Shown here in pieces: positions 34,969 to 42,392 of a DNA stretch of 64,000 nucleotides; the first letter of the stretch is position 1, and each line of letters begins with the position of its first letter. Source of the stretch: Fusibacter sp. A1 (GTDB lineage: Bacteria > Bacillota > Clostridia > Peptostreptococcales > Acidaminobacteraceae); the NCBI RefSeq assembly GCF_004125825.1, contig NZ_QQWI01000014.1, positions 27,721-91,720 of the forward strand, read 5' to 3'. Both the position numbers and the translations under genes were made by a program. The notes under the pieces are model-generated. The model did not search any database. It was not told where the DNA came from and worked only from the letters and a program-made list of their open reading frames with translations.

Positions 34969-35509
34969 TGAGGACACATCACTTTAGTGGTGTGTTTTTA
35001 CTTTTTTGATATATTGAACTTAGTCGAACCAGCCGGAAGTTTGCTTGCGCAAGATAAGAGATGTAAGCCGCTAAACGTTGTTTACACTACAAAACAACAG
35101 GCGCTGGGCGCTACGAACAAAATACGTTCGTAGGCGACTCCGTCTCTGGGCACCATGAGGACACATCACTTTAGTGGTGTGTTTTTACTTTTTTGATATA
35201 TTGAACTTAGTCGAACCAGCCGGAAGTTTGCTTGCGCATGATAAGAGATGTAAGCCGCTAAACGTTGTTTACACTACAAAACAACAGGCGCTGGGCGCTA
35301 CGAACAAAATACGTTCGTAGGCGACTCCGTCTCTGGGCACCATGAGGACACATCACTTTAGTGGTGTGTTTTTACTTTTTTGATATATTGAACTTAGTCG
35401 AACCAGCCGGAAGCTTGCTTGCGCAAGATAAGAGATGTAAGCCGCTAAACGTTGTTTAAACTACAAAACAACAGGCGCTCGGCGCTACGAGCAAAGTGCG
35501 TTCGTAGGG
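34949..35509 (+). repeat. Three 187-bp tandem repeats carrying the tRNA-Phe 3' end and terminator
   Basis: Units start at 34949, 35136 and 35323, exactly 187 bp apart. Each begins with the last 20 nt of tRNA-Phe (GACTCCG...GGCACCA) and then has the terminator. About 135 bp follow, containing GTTGTTT/AAACAAC and CTACGAAC/GTTCGTAG hairpins. Copies 1 and 2 differ at about one position; copy 3 has about six changes, so it looks oldest. Units 2 and 3 do not hold complete tRNA genes. No open reading frame or integrase is visible here. Confidence 0.95.
34974..34999 (+). terminator. Terminator of tRNA array 1 (repeated at +187 and +374)
   Basis: ACACATCAC pairs with GTGGTGTGT over TTTA (one G-U) and is followed by T residues. 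Copies lie at 35161-35186 and 35348-35373. Confidence 0.9.
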
Positions 35510-35536
35510 GAAAGTTAGCGAGGTTAGTAAAATAGG

Positions 35537-35550
35537 CGAAATCGATTTCG
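35537..35550. promoter_or_regulatory. LacI-type operator 1
   Basis: CGAAATCGATTTCG is a perfect 14-bp palindrome. Three more copies of CGAAAnnGnTTTCG-like sites lie before the LacI-family gene. Confidence 0.7.
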
Positions 35551-35568
35551 GTTTTTTAGGATATTGCA

Positions 35569-35582
35569 TGCAAGCGTTTGCA
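35569..35582. promoter_or_regulatory. cre-like catabolite operator
   Basis: TGCAAGCGTTTGCA fits the CcpA cre consensus TGnAAnCGnTTnCA. It differs from the local operators, so carbon catabolite control by CcpA is possible. Confidence 0.5.
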
Positions 35583-35661
35583 ACAGGTGTGTCGGTTGTT
35601 GGTTTTTTAGGTGTTAAATTACTGTAAAAACCTCTTGACGACTAAAAGGAAAACGTAGTGC

Positions 35662-35689
35662 TATAATTTGAATGTCGAAAGCGGTTTCG
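35662..35689 (+). promoter_or_regulatory. -10 element with LacI-type operator 2
   Basis: TATAAT at 35662-35667 is followed by CGAAAGCGGTTTCG at 35676-35689, which would overlap the transcription start. TTGACG at 35635 is 21 bp from the -10, longer than usual. Confidence 0.6.
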
Positions 35690-35740
35690 AAACTGCTTGT
35701 CGTATTAGTAATCGTAATGCCAATTTTTTTTGGCATTTAA

Positions 35741-35754
35741 CGAAATCGATTTCG
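35741..35754. promoter_or_regulatory. LacI-type operator 3
   Basis: CGAAATCGATTTCG, identical to operator 1. It follows an AATGCCA/TGGCATT hairpin (35717-35738). Confidence 0.7.
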
Positions 35755-35794
35755 AAACATGCCGATCGTGCCATATCGAGTATAATTGGGTTTG

Positions 35795-35808
35795 CGAAAA
35801 TGGTTTCG
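35795..35808. promoter_or_regulatory. LacI-type operator 4
   Basis: CGAAAATGGTTTCG, 22 bp before the start codon and just after a second TATAAT (35781-35786). Confidence 0.6.
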
Positions 35809-35829
35809 AAAACTTGAAAGGCGGTCCTC

Positions 35830-36840
35830 ATGATTACAATATACGACATTGCAAAAGCATGTGATTGCTCGAGTGCGACTGTATCGAAAGCGCTTAATAA
35901 TTATCCTGACATCAACATAAATACGAAGGAACGGATTTTGGAGAAGGCGCGAGAAATGGGGTTTACTCCAAATTCTCATGCTCGGGCACTCAGCACTAAG
36001 AAAACTTGGAATATAGGGGTTCTTTTTGAAGATGAAAGCCATAGCGGCTTAACGCACTACTACTTCTCAAATATCCTGCAAGCGGTGAAGGAGCAAGCTG
36101 AAGAAAAAGGCTATGATATCACCTTCATATCCAAGAATTTAGGTGATGTGGAAATGTCCTACTTAAAACATTGTAGGAGAAGGAAAACAGATGGCGTTGT
36201 CATTACTTGCATTCAATTTGACAACAAGCAAGTTCAGGAGCTGATGGTCAGTGAAATTCCAGTGGTACTTATTGATCATATCTCAGAGTTTGCAAGTTCA
36301 ATAGTATCTGATAATTTTGCAGGTGTATATGACTTGACATCTTACCTTATCAGTCTTGGGCATAAGGATATCGCTTATATATACGGACACGAATCCTATG
36401 TTACTACTGAGCGAATCAGAGGGTTTAAAAAAGCGATGGTTGATGCAGACCTTGATATTCCTAAAAGTAATTTCATAAAGTCCAACTATCACGATAAGGA
36501 AGCGACCATTCAAGCGGTTGAAATGATTGTAAAAAGCGGCAACATGCCAACGGCGGTTATTTTTCCCGACGATTACTGCGCAGTGTGGGCGATCAACACT
36601 TTTAGAAGTTTGGGAGTCTGTATACCCGAAGACATCTCAGTTGCAGGATTCGATGGACTTGAAATCGGAGAAATGGTAGATCCGCGATTGACAACCATGA
36701 AGCAAAACACGGTACAACTTGGAAAACAAGCGGCTCTAAAGTGTATTGACATTGTAGAGTCCAAAACAGAGACGGTTACTCAACTCTCTGTAGGTTTAGA
36801 CTTAATCAAAGGTGGTACTTGTCAGGAACCAAGAAAGTGA
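35830..36840 (+). CDS. LacI-family transcriptional regulator
   Basis: DNA-binding repressor or activator of 336 residues. The N-terminal helix-turn-helix (about 3-22) reads YDIAKACDCSSATVSKALNN, followed by the hinge helix (about 50-57, NSHARALSTKK). A periplasmic-binding-like sugar domain completes it, with FPDDYCAVWAINTFRSLG and DISVAGFDGLEIGEM. Four palindromic operators upstream indicate autoregulation and probably control of the transporter genes downstream. The inducer is unknown. Confidence 0.93.
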   Translation: MITIYDIAKACDCSSATVSKALNNYPDININTKERILEKAREMGFTPNSHARALSTKKTWNIGVLFEDESHSGLTHYYFSNILQAVKEQAEEKGYDITFISKNLGDVEMSYLKHCRRRKTDGVVITCIQFDNKQVQELMVSEIPVVLIDHISEFASSIVSDNFAGVYDLTSYLISLGHKDIAYIYGHESYVTTERIRGFKKAMVDADLDIPKSNFIKSNYHDKEATIQAVEMIVKSGNMPTAVIFPDDYCAVWAINTFRSLGVCIPEDISVAGFDGLEIGEMVDPRLTTMKQNTVQLGKQAALKCIDIVESKTETVTQLSVGLDLIKGGTCQEPRK

Positions 36841-36860
36841 AAGAGGTAAGAGTTCACTTT
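36834..36860 (+). terminator. Weak hairpin at the end of the LacI gene
   Basis: AAAGTGAA pairs with TTCACTTT over 11 nt, overlapping the stop codon, with few T residues after it. It may partly terminate or only stabilise the message. Confidence 0.4.
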
Positions 36861-36919
36861 TAGGTATCTTATGTCAATTCCATATAGCAAAAATCGGAAT
36901 AATCAATTGGGAGGAAACA

Positions 36920-38464
36920 ATGAAAAAACTTTTGGCACTTTTAGTAATCTGTTTGACTGTAGTTGCTGTTTTCACAGGATGTGCGAAAACAAACGAGGCT
37001 GAGTTAAATGTAGCGGTTGATGAGTCTAAAGACTATTCAACTGAGAAGTTAGTCATTTGGTCGTTCACAGATGAGTTGGCAACTGCAGGTGACATTGATC
37101 ACTTTAAGGAAATGTACACTGCACCAGGTAAAGCGTTTGAAGGTATGGAAGTAGAGTTCATCGCAGTATCGATTCAAGATGGTTACATGGATAAGATTCT
37201 TCCAGCGCTAGAAGCGGGTAACGGTCCTGACATTTTCACTGGTGAGTTAGACCATATCAAACAATTTATCGAAGCTGGTTACTACGCTAACATTGAAGCG
37301 ATGATGGAAAACGATCCAGAAGTTGATTTAACAGCAGAAAAAGCGGACTATAAAGATTACATCTGGCAGTCTGGTATCGACCCTGCTACTGGTAAACTAG
37401 CAGCTCTATCTTGGCAGGTAACTCCTGGCGCTGTCTTCTTTAAAGTAGATATGGCAGCTCAAGTATGGGGTAGTGAAGCTGGATTCCCGGCTGAAGGTTC
37501 TGCGGATTACAATACAGCAGTTACTGAATGGATGAACAAAAACAAGTTCAACACGGTAGATAACTTGCTACAAGCTCAAAAAGATGTAAAAGCGTTCAAT
37601 CCAAACTGGCGTTTGTTCCCAGACGATCAAGCAGTTAGATTCTTTGCTGCAGGTACAAATGATCCTGCTAAATGGATCACAGAAGATGGAAAATTAAACG
37701 GCGAAAAAATCAAAGAGCAAATCCCATACATTAATCTCGTAAAAGAAATGTACGGTGAAGCAATTAAAGACTCTCTTACTGCGAATGCAGGTGAATGGAG
37801 TGGTCCATGGTTCGACGCTATGGACAAGGACTTAACAGATGCTGAAGGTAACACTTGGCAGGTAATGGCATACTCAATGCCTACATGGGGTCTTAAGTAC
37901 GTTATCGAACCTAACATGGAAAAAGTAGATGCTGATGGTAACACATTCCCTAAACCAGGTGAAGATGCTGACCAAGCAACTAAAGATGCATATGAAGCAG
38001 CAGCTTTCAAAGGTAACTGGGGTATGGCATCAGGTCCTAACTCTTACTTCTGGGGTGGTACTTACCTAGGAGTCAACGCTGACACTAAACTTCCTGAAGT
38101 TTCATTCGCATTCTTAAAATCAATGTTGTTTGATAAAGAGCGTTTGGTTGAGCGTCAAGCAGCGGATAGCGACATGTACTCTGTTGAATCTGTAATGGCA
38201 CCGGTTATCGCGAGCTACGATGGTCGTCAATCACTTGGTGGCATGAACCACTTAGAAGTATTCAACAAAGAAGCTGCAAAAATCAATCTGTCGAACATCA
38301 CTACTTACGACAGAGGTCTTAACGATTTGATGAATACACACTTAACTAACTACAAGCAAGGTGCTGACGGTTACGATTCTATCTCAGACGTTCTTGAAGC
38401 ATTCTATGCAGATGTTCAGGTTACTTATCCTGAAATCTTCGTTGAAGGATTACCGACTGAATAA
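36920..38464 (+). CDS. Sugar ABC transporter substrate-binding lipoprotein
   Basis: Extracytoplasmic solute-binding protein of the CUT1 (carbohydrate) type, 514 residues. A lipoprotein signal ends with FTGC (Cys about 19). The mature part shows the SBP_bac_1 pattern, with KLVIWSFTDELA near the start, LEAGNGPDIFTGE, and Trp-rich stretches (GEWSGPWFDAMD, SGPNSYFWGGTYLG) typical of sugar binding. ATG 36920 behind GGGAGG is used; the frame opens upstream at 36812 but that would hide the signal peptide. At over 500 residues it is longer than usual maltose-type proteins. The sugar is unknown. Confidence 0.88.
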   Translation: MKKLLALLVICLTVVAVFTGCAKTNEAELNVAVDESKDYSTEKLVIWSFTDELATAGDIDHFKEMYTAPGKAFEGMEVEFIAVSIQDGYMDKILPALEAGNGPDIFTGELDHIKQFIEAGYYANIEAMMENDPEVDLTAEKADYKDYIWQSGIDPATGKLAALSWQVTPGAVFFKVDMAAQVWGSEAGFPAEGSADYNTAVTEWMNKNKFNTVDNLLQAQKDVKAFNPNWRLFPDDQAVRFFAAGTNDPAKWITEDGKLNGEKIKEQIPYINLVKEMYGEAIKDSLTANAGEWSGPWFDAMDKDLTDAEGNTWQVMAYSMPTWGLKYVIEPNMEKVDADGNTFPKPGEDADQATKDAYEAAAFKGNWGMASGPNSYFWGGTYLGVNADTKLPEVSFAFLKSMLFDKERLVERQAADSDMYSVESVMAPVIASYDGRQSLGGMNHLEVFNKEAAKINLSNITTYDRGLNDLMNTHLTNYKQGADGYDSISDVLEAFYADVQVTYPEIFVEGLPTE

Positions 38465-38479
38465 TATACTGATTTTTAT

Positions 38480-38508
38480 GCAAAAGTAGACAATATGTCT
38501 ACTTTTGC
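38480..38508 (+). promoter_or_regulatory. Intergenic hairpin between binding protein and permease genes
   Basis: GCAAAAGTAGACA, loop ATA and its exact 13-nt complement, followed at once by the TTTGGAGG ribosome site of the permease. Such hairpins commonly protect or attenuate mRNA so that more binding protein than permease is made. Confidence 0.75.
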
Positions 38509-38522
38509 TTTGGAGGTTTAAT

Positions 38523-39488
38523 ATGAAAAAAATTAAAGACAGAGTTGGATACCTATTTATATCTCCATTTTTCCTTGTATTCTTCCTATTTAATGCATAT
38601 CCAATTTTCTTTACCTTATATCTTTCTATGACAAGATATAAGGGTTATGGTCCTAAGTTATTTATAGGCGCTGAAAACTTTATGTTGATATTCAAAGATC
38701 CCAACGTCGTTGACGCATTCATGAATACGATTAAAATCTGGGGTGTGAATATTGTTTTCCAAGTCTTTTTAGCACTATTGCTTGTTATGGTGTTCTCAGA
38801 TATCAAGTACAAGGTAAAGGGGTTAGGTTTTTTCAGAGTTATTTTCTATTTGCCGAACTTGATTGCGGCAGCAACAATCGCACTGGTTTTTGTAAAGTTA
38901 CTAGATAAGGACTATGGTGTTTTAAATCAGTTCCTATTCAGTATCGGTTGGATTAATGAATCCATAGGCTGGTTGACAAAGCCAATACTCGCTCAGATGA
39001 GTGTATCGGGTATTCAAACTTGGATGTGGTTTGGTAACTCATTCATTCTTTTCATGGCATCGGTTCAAGCGGTGAGTAAAGAAACGTATGAAGCGGCTGC
39101 CATAGATGGTGCAGGAAGATTTCAGGTCCTAAAAAACATCACGCTTCCTTCTATAAAGCCTATTTTGATGTATGTCATGATTACTGGGTTAATAGGTGGT
39201 TTGCAATTGTTTGATATTCCATTCTTGATCACAGATGGTCGAGGGTTCCCAGAAGGTAGTTTAAACACGATGATTGTCTATATCTATAATATGGCATTTG
39301 TTTATAAGAATTATGGTTATGCATCCGCACTATCTTTTGCATTATTTATCCTAATTATGACATTCACAGTGGTATTCACAGTGATGACAAATCGAAATGA
39401 AATCAGGGAATTCCTTGAAAGGCGTAAGGTAAATAAGGAAAGAAAGAAAAAACTTATGTCATCGAAAGGAAGTGCTAACAATGAGTAA
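38523..39488 (+). CDS. Sugar ABC transporter permease (MalF-like)
   Basis: CUT1-type permease of 321 residues with six transmembrane helices. The EAA motif is EAAAIDGAGRFQVLKNITLPSIKP. ATG 38523 follows TTGGAGG. It overlaps the second permease by 8 bp. A Lys/Arg-rich C-terminal tail is present. Works with the neighbouring permease and binding protein; the ATPase must be supplied from elsewhere. Confidence 0.92.
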   Translation: MKKIKDRVGYLFISPFFLVFFLFNAYPIFFTLYLSMTRYKGYGPKLFIGAENFMLIFKDPNVVDAFMNTIKIWGVNIVFQVFLALLLVMVFSDIKYKVKGLGFFRVIFYLPNLIAAATIALVFVKLLDKDYGVLNQFLFSIGWINESIGWLTKPILAQMSVSGIQTWMWFGNSFILFMASVQAVSKETYEAAAIDGAGRFQVLKNITLPSIKPILMYVMITGLIGGLQLFDIPFLITDGRGFPEGSLNTMIVYIYNMAFVYKNYGYASALSFALFILIMTFTVVFTVMTNRNEIREFLERRKVNKERKKKLMSSKGSANNE

Positions 39489-40389
39489 TGAAATACGTCA
39501 AGAGATAGATTTTGAAGAACTAAAAAGACAAAATCTACGTTCGGCAAAAGCAAGAAAAAGAAAGAAGTTCATCATTTTCTCGATAGTATATACTTTTTTA
39601 GCTGCGCTAGTAGTGATTTCAATTATTCCATTCTGGATTGTAATTATTAACGCAACCCGTGATGGAATGGCTATTTCAACACAAGGTATCACTATTTTCC
39701 CAGGTTCAAGTCTGATGGAAAACTATAGGATATTGACTGATAACGTAGATATTGTACGGGGCTTTTTAAACTCGCTTAAGATTGCTACACTAGTGACATT
39801 CTTATCGGGTTATTTCTCCGCGCTGACGGCATATGGATTTCACATGTATGATTTTAAGGGTAAAAATGTGCTGTTTGGTATCATTCTTGTATTTATGATG
39901 ATTCCAAGTCAGTTGGCATTCTTAGGGTATGTAAAGTGGATGACTCAAATTGGTTTAATGGATACTCATGCCGCTTTAATCATTCCAGCAGTGGCTTCAA
40001 TCGGTACTGTGTTCTTCTTAAGGGCTTATATCAGTTCTGCACTAAGTAAGGAGCTTATCGAGTCTGCAAGGATCGATGGTGCAGGTGAACTCTTTATTTT
40101 TCATAGAATTGGATTGCCACTTATGGCTCCAGGCGTTGCCACGATGTCGATATTCACATTTATCGGTTCTTGGAACAACTACCTAAGCGCTAGGGTAATA
40201 CTAAGTTCTAAAGCCAATGAGACACTGCCTATGGTGATCTCATCGCTTAAGGCACTAAGAATCTGGCATCAAAATCAAGGCGCGATCTACCTAGGCTTTG
40301 CAATTTCGATCGTACCGATTGTAATTGTCTTTATCTTTGCATCGAAATACCTGATTGAAAATATTTCTGCAGGTGCTGTAAAGGGTTAG
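39481..40389 (+). CDS. Sugar ABC transporter permease (MalG-like)
   Basis: CUT1-type permease of 302 residues with six transmembrane helices after a basic N-terminus. The EAA motif is ESARIDGAGELFIFHRIGLPLMAP. The C-terminal KYLIENISAGAVKG is the usual end of MalG-type permeases. ATG 39481 with AAAGGAAG is preferred over an upstream codon at 39472. Last gene of the transporter operon. No ATPase or glycoside hydrolase follows. Confidence 0.93.
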   Translation: MSNEIRQEIDFEELKRQNLRSAKARKRKKFIIFSIVYTFLAALVVISIIPFWIVIINATRDGMAISTQGITIFPGSSLMENYRILTDNVDIVRGFLNSLKIATLVTFLSGYFSALTAYGFHMYDFKGKNVLFGIILVFMMIPSQLAFLGYVKWMTQIGLMDTHAALIIPAVASIGTVFFLRAYISSALSKELIESARIDGAGELFIFHRIGLPLMAPGVATMSIFTFIGSWNNYLSARVILSSKANETLPMVISSLKALRIWHQNQGAIYLGFAISIVPIVIVFIFASKYLIENISAGAVKG

Positions 40390-40407
40390 TTAACGCAATG
40401 CGAAAGT

Positions 40408-40446
40408 AAAAGCGAAAAGGCATCTCAGTAGAGATGTTTTTTCGCT
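40408..40446 (+). terminator. Terminator of the sugar transporter operon
   Basis: GCATCTC/GAGATGT hairpin followed by TTTTTT, nested in an outer AAAGCGAAAA/TTTTCGCTTT stem. Confidence 0.9.
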
Positions 40447-40524
40447 TTTGCAGACTTATCCCAAAGGAGTTTTATGACCGTAAAGAGCATATTGGCGAGT
40501 TATTCAAAAAAAATGCAATATCGC

Positions 40525-40553
40525 TTGACTCCTATGTATTCCTATGATAAGAT
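40525..40553 (+). promoter_or_regulatory. Promoter of tRNA array 2
   Basis: TTGACT (40525-40530), a 17-bp spacer and TAAGAT (40548-40553). The ATGATAAGATA...TTGTCGT context is shared with array 1. Confidence 0.85.
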
Positions 40554-40619
40554 ATTACTTGTCGTCACGACATTTGTTTGACAGTATAATTCTTAAACCG
40601 TCAGTCAAATCATGTATAT

Positions 40620-40695
<76 letters not shown>

Positions 40696-40698
40696 CAT

Positions 40699-40773
40699 GG
40701 CCCCTTGGTCAAGCGGTCAAGACACCGCCCTTTCACGGCGGTAACAGGGGTTCGATTCCCCTAGGGGTCACCA
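40699..40773 (+). tRNA. tRNA-Glu (TTC), copy 2
   Basis: Identical to 32637-32711; anticodon TTC, encoded CCA. Confidence 0.97.
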
Positions 40774-40778
40774 AATCA

Positions 40779-40894
40779 GTTTTTTATTGCAGGCGATAGG
40801 TGTTCGATTCTGAACACCGAAAGCCGAGGCAATAAACAAACGGTCGTCGATTTTGACGAGATCACATCAATGTCTTTCGTGCCTAGCACGGAAA
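40779..40894 (+). repeat. Structured tRNA-spacer element, family 1, copy D
   Basis: Outer stem GTTTTTTATTGC with GCAATAA-ac-AAAC. Inside, GGC/GCC flank hairpin GGTGTTC-GATTCT-GAACACC. Then CGGTC, TCGTC/GACGA, CACATCAATGTC, and TTTCGTGC-CTA-GCACGGAAA. Between tRNA-Glu and tRNA-Val of array 2; the matching spacer in array 1 lacks it. Confidence 0.8.
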
Positions 40895-40902
40895 TTCAAT
40901 CT

Positions 40903-40978
40903 GGGAGCATAGCTCAGCTGGGAGAGCGCTTGCCTTACAAGCAAGATGTCATAGGTTCGATCCCTATTGTTCCCACCA
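40903..40978 (+). tRNA. tRNA-Val (TAC), copy 2
   Basis: Identical to 32753-32828; anticodon TAC, encoded CCA. Confidence 0.97.
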
Positions 40979-40983
40979 AAGTA

Positions 40984-41097
40984 GTTTTATTTTGCAGCGG
41001 CAGGTGTACGTAAGTACTACCGAGAAGCGAGGCAAAATAAAACGGTCACAAGCTTGCTTGTGAACTTACATTAATGTCTTTCGCACCTAGTGCGGAA
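40984..41097 (+). repeat. Structured tRNA-spacer element, family 1, copy E
   Basis: Perfect 12-bp outer stem GTTTTATTTTGC (40984-40995) with GCAAAATAAAAC (41032-41043), different in sequence from copy B but equally paired. Inside is GGT-GTAC-GTAA-GTAC-T-ACC. Then CGGTC, TCACAAG/CTTGTGA, TTACATTAATGTC, and TTCGCAC-CTA-GTGCGGAA. Between tRNA-Val and tRNA-Asp. Confidence 0.8.
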
Positions 41098-41110
41098 TTC
41101 ATCAATAAGC

Positions 41111-41187
41111 GGTCCGGTAGTTCAGCTGGTTAGAACGCCAGCCTGTCACGCTGGAGGTCGAGGGTTCGAATCCCTTCCGGATCGCCA
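41111..41187 (+). tRNA. tRNA-Asp (GTC), copy 2
   Basis: Identical to 32861-32937; anticodon GTC, encoded CCA. Confidence 0.97.
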
Positions 41188-41191
41188 ATTA

Positions 41192-41272
41192 ATTTTTTGT
41201 TTCAGAGCGGCAAGCAGCTTGTACTTCAGGTGCTGAGAGCGGCGAAATAAAAAATGGTCATCGCACAGCGAT
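41192..41272 (+). repeat. Structured tRNA-spacer element, family 1, copy F
   Basis: Outer stem ATTTTTTGTTTC with GAAATAAAAAAT (one G-U). The interior is nearly identical to copy A. TGGTC and ATCGC-ACA-GCGAT follow, and there is no third hairpin before tRNA-Thr. Confidence 0.75.
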
Positions 41273-41285
41273 GAAATCACCTTAC

Positions 41286-41361
41286 GCCGATGTAGCTCAA
41301 TTGGTAGAGCAATTGACTTGTAATCAATAGGTCGCGGGTTCGAGTCCCATCATCGGCTCCA
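41286..41361 (+). tRNA. tRNA-Thr (TGT), copy 2
   Basis: Identical to 32969-33044; anticodon TGT, encoded CCA. Last gene of array 2. Confidence 0.97.
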
Positions 41362-41378
41362 TTTATTCGACATAATTT

Positions 41379-41405
41379 AAACATCACTTCAAGTGATGTT
41401 TTTTT
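41379..41405 (+). terminator. Terminator of tRNA array 2
   Basis: AAACATCAC pairs with GTGATGTTT over TTCAA, followed by T residues. Confidence 0.9.
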
Positions 41406-41498
41406 GGTTTTTGCACTGATTTTGTGTTATTCTATTGTTTGTTAAGCAAAATACATAATCGGCGATTGATGATAATAGATAATGAAAGCGAGTAGTTG

Positions 41499-42329
41499 AT
41501 GAAACCACAGACTGTTAAGATTCATACGAAGAACAATGACTATCAACATATCGAAGTAATCAAGAACAATAGAAAAAAACGAAGTAAATATGGCGAGTTT
41601 TTTGTAGAGGGTGCCAAGTCGATCAATAATATCGTCGCTAACGGCTGGAAGATAAACGCGTTCATCTATGCGATGGAACAGCCTCTTTCGGATTGGGCAA
41701 AGGACATCTTAGCAACCTCTAAAGCTACAATCCATTACGAGCTTAAACATGAACTGATGCTTGATCTGAGTGATAAGAACGAGGATTATTCAGAGATTCT
41801 AGCTCTTGTTGAGATACCGCAGGACAGCTATGATAGAATACCGCTAAAAAAGGATGCGCTCATCGTTCTTTTCGATAGGCCTTCCAATCATGGTAACTTA
41901 GGAACGCTACTGAGGTCGTGCGAAGGACTTGGAGTAGACGGAGTGATCCTATCAGGTCATGGAGTCGACTTATATGATGTGAAGACGATCAGAGCCAGTT
42001 TGGGAACAATGTTTTCTGTTCCAGTGGTTAGAGCATCCTCTTTTCAAGAGGTGCATGAGTGGATTGATAATGTCAAAGAGCAGCTTCAGGACTTTCAGGT
42101 TGTGGGTTCGACATCTGCTACTGACATGATGGTGGATGACGCGATCTTTACACATCCCACTATGCTTCTTGTCGGCAATGAGACACTTGGGCTGAGCCAC
42201 AACTTCACAGAGCTCTGTGATGTCATGGTCAAGATTCCGATGTATGGACGTATCACATCATTCAATGTTGCTTGTGCGGCATCTATGATGTTGTATGAAA
42301 TCGATAGACAAAGACGTAAAGGTATCTGA
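41499..42329 (+). CDS. SpoU/TrmH-family RNA 2'-O-methyltransferase
   Basis: SAM-dependent SPOUT methyltransferase for tRNA or rRNA ribose methylation, 276 residues. An N-terminal substrate-binding region (about 20-110, KYGEFFVEGAKSINN) is followed by the knotted SpoU domain. Its motif 1 is NHGNLGTLLRSCEGLGVDGV, motif 2 is LLVGNETLGLS and motif 3 is ITSFNVACAASMMLYE. The ATG at 41499 follows an in-frame TTG at 41496 with only a weak RBS, so the exact start is uncertain. Which RNA is modified cannot be told from motifs. Confidence 0.88.
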   Translation: MKPQTVKIHTKNNDYQHIEVIKNNRKKRSKYGEFFVEGAKSINNIVANGWKINAFIYAMEQPLSDWAKDILATSKATIHYELKHELMLDLSDKNEDYSEILALVEIPQDSYDRIPLKKDALIVLFDRPSNHGNLGTLLRSCEGLGVDGVILSGHGVDLYDVKTIRASLGTMFSVPVVRASSFQEVHEWIDNVKEQLQDFQVVGSTSATDMMVDDAIFTHPTMLLVGNETLGLSHNFTELCDVMVKIPMYGRITSFNVACAASMMLYEIDRQRRKGI

Positions 42330-42392
42330 TATGAGAAGGTTCTATCAACGCGGTAGGACTTTTTTCATGAAGAATGGACTGAAGAGGTGACT

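Noticed and set aside
34949..35509. Direct repeats that could be taken for a CRISPR array
   Set aside because: The repeat unit is 187 bp with no unique spacers, and it contains a tRNA 3' end and terminator; no cas genes are near.
36812..36919. Extended N-terminus of the sugar-binding protein
   Set aside because: Translation from 36812 would bury the lipoprotein signal peptide; the ATG at 36920 has GGGAGG.
35510..40619. Prophage or integron between the tRNA arrays
   Set aside because: No integrase, recombinase, phage structural or toxin gene is present; only a regulator and transporter genes.
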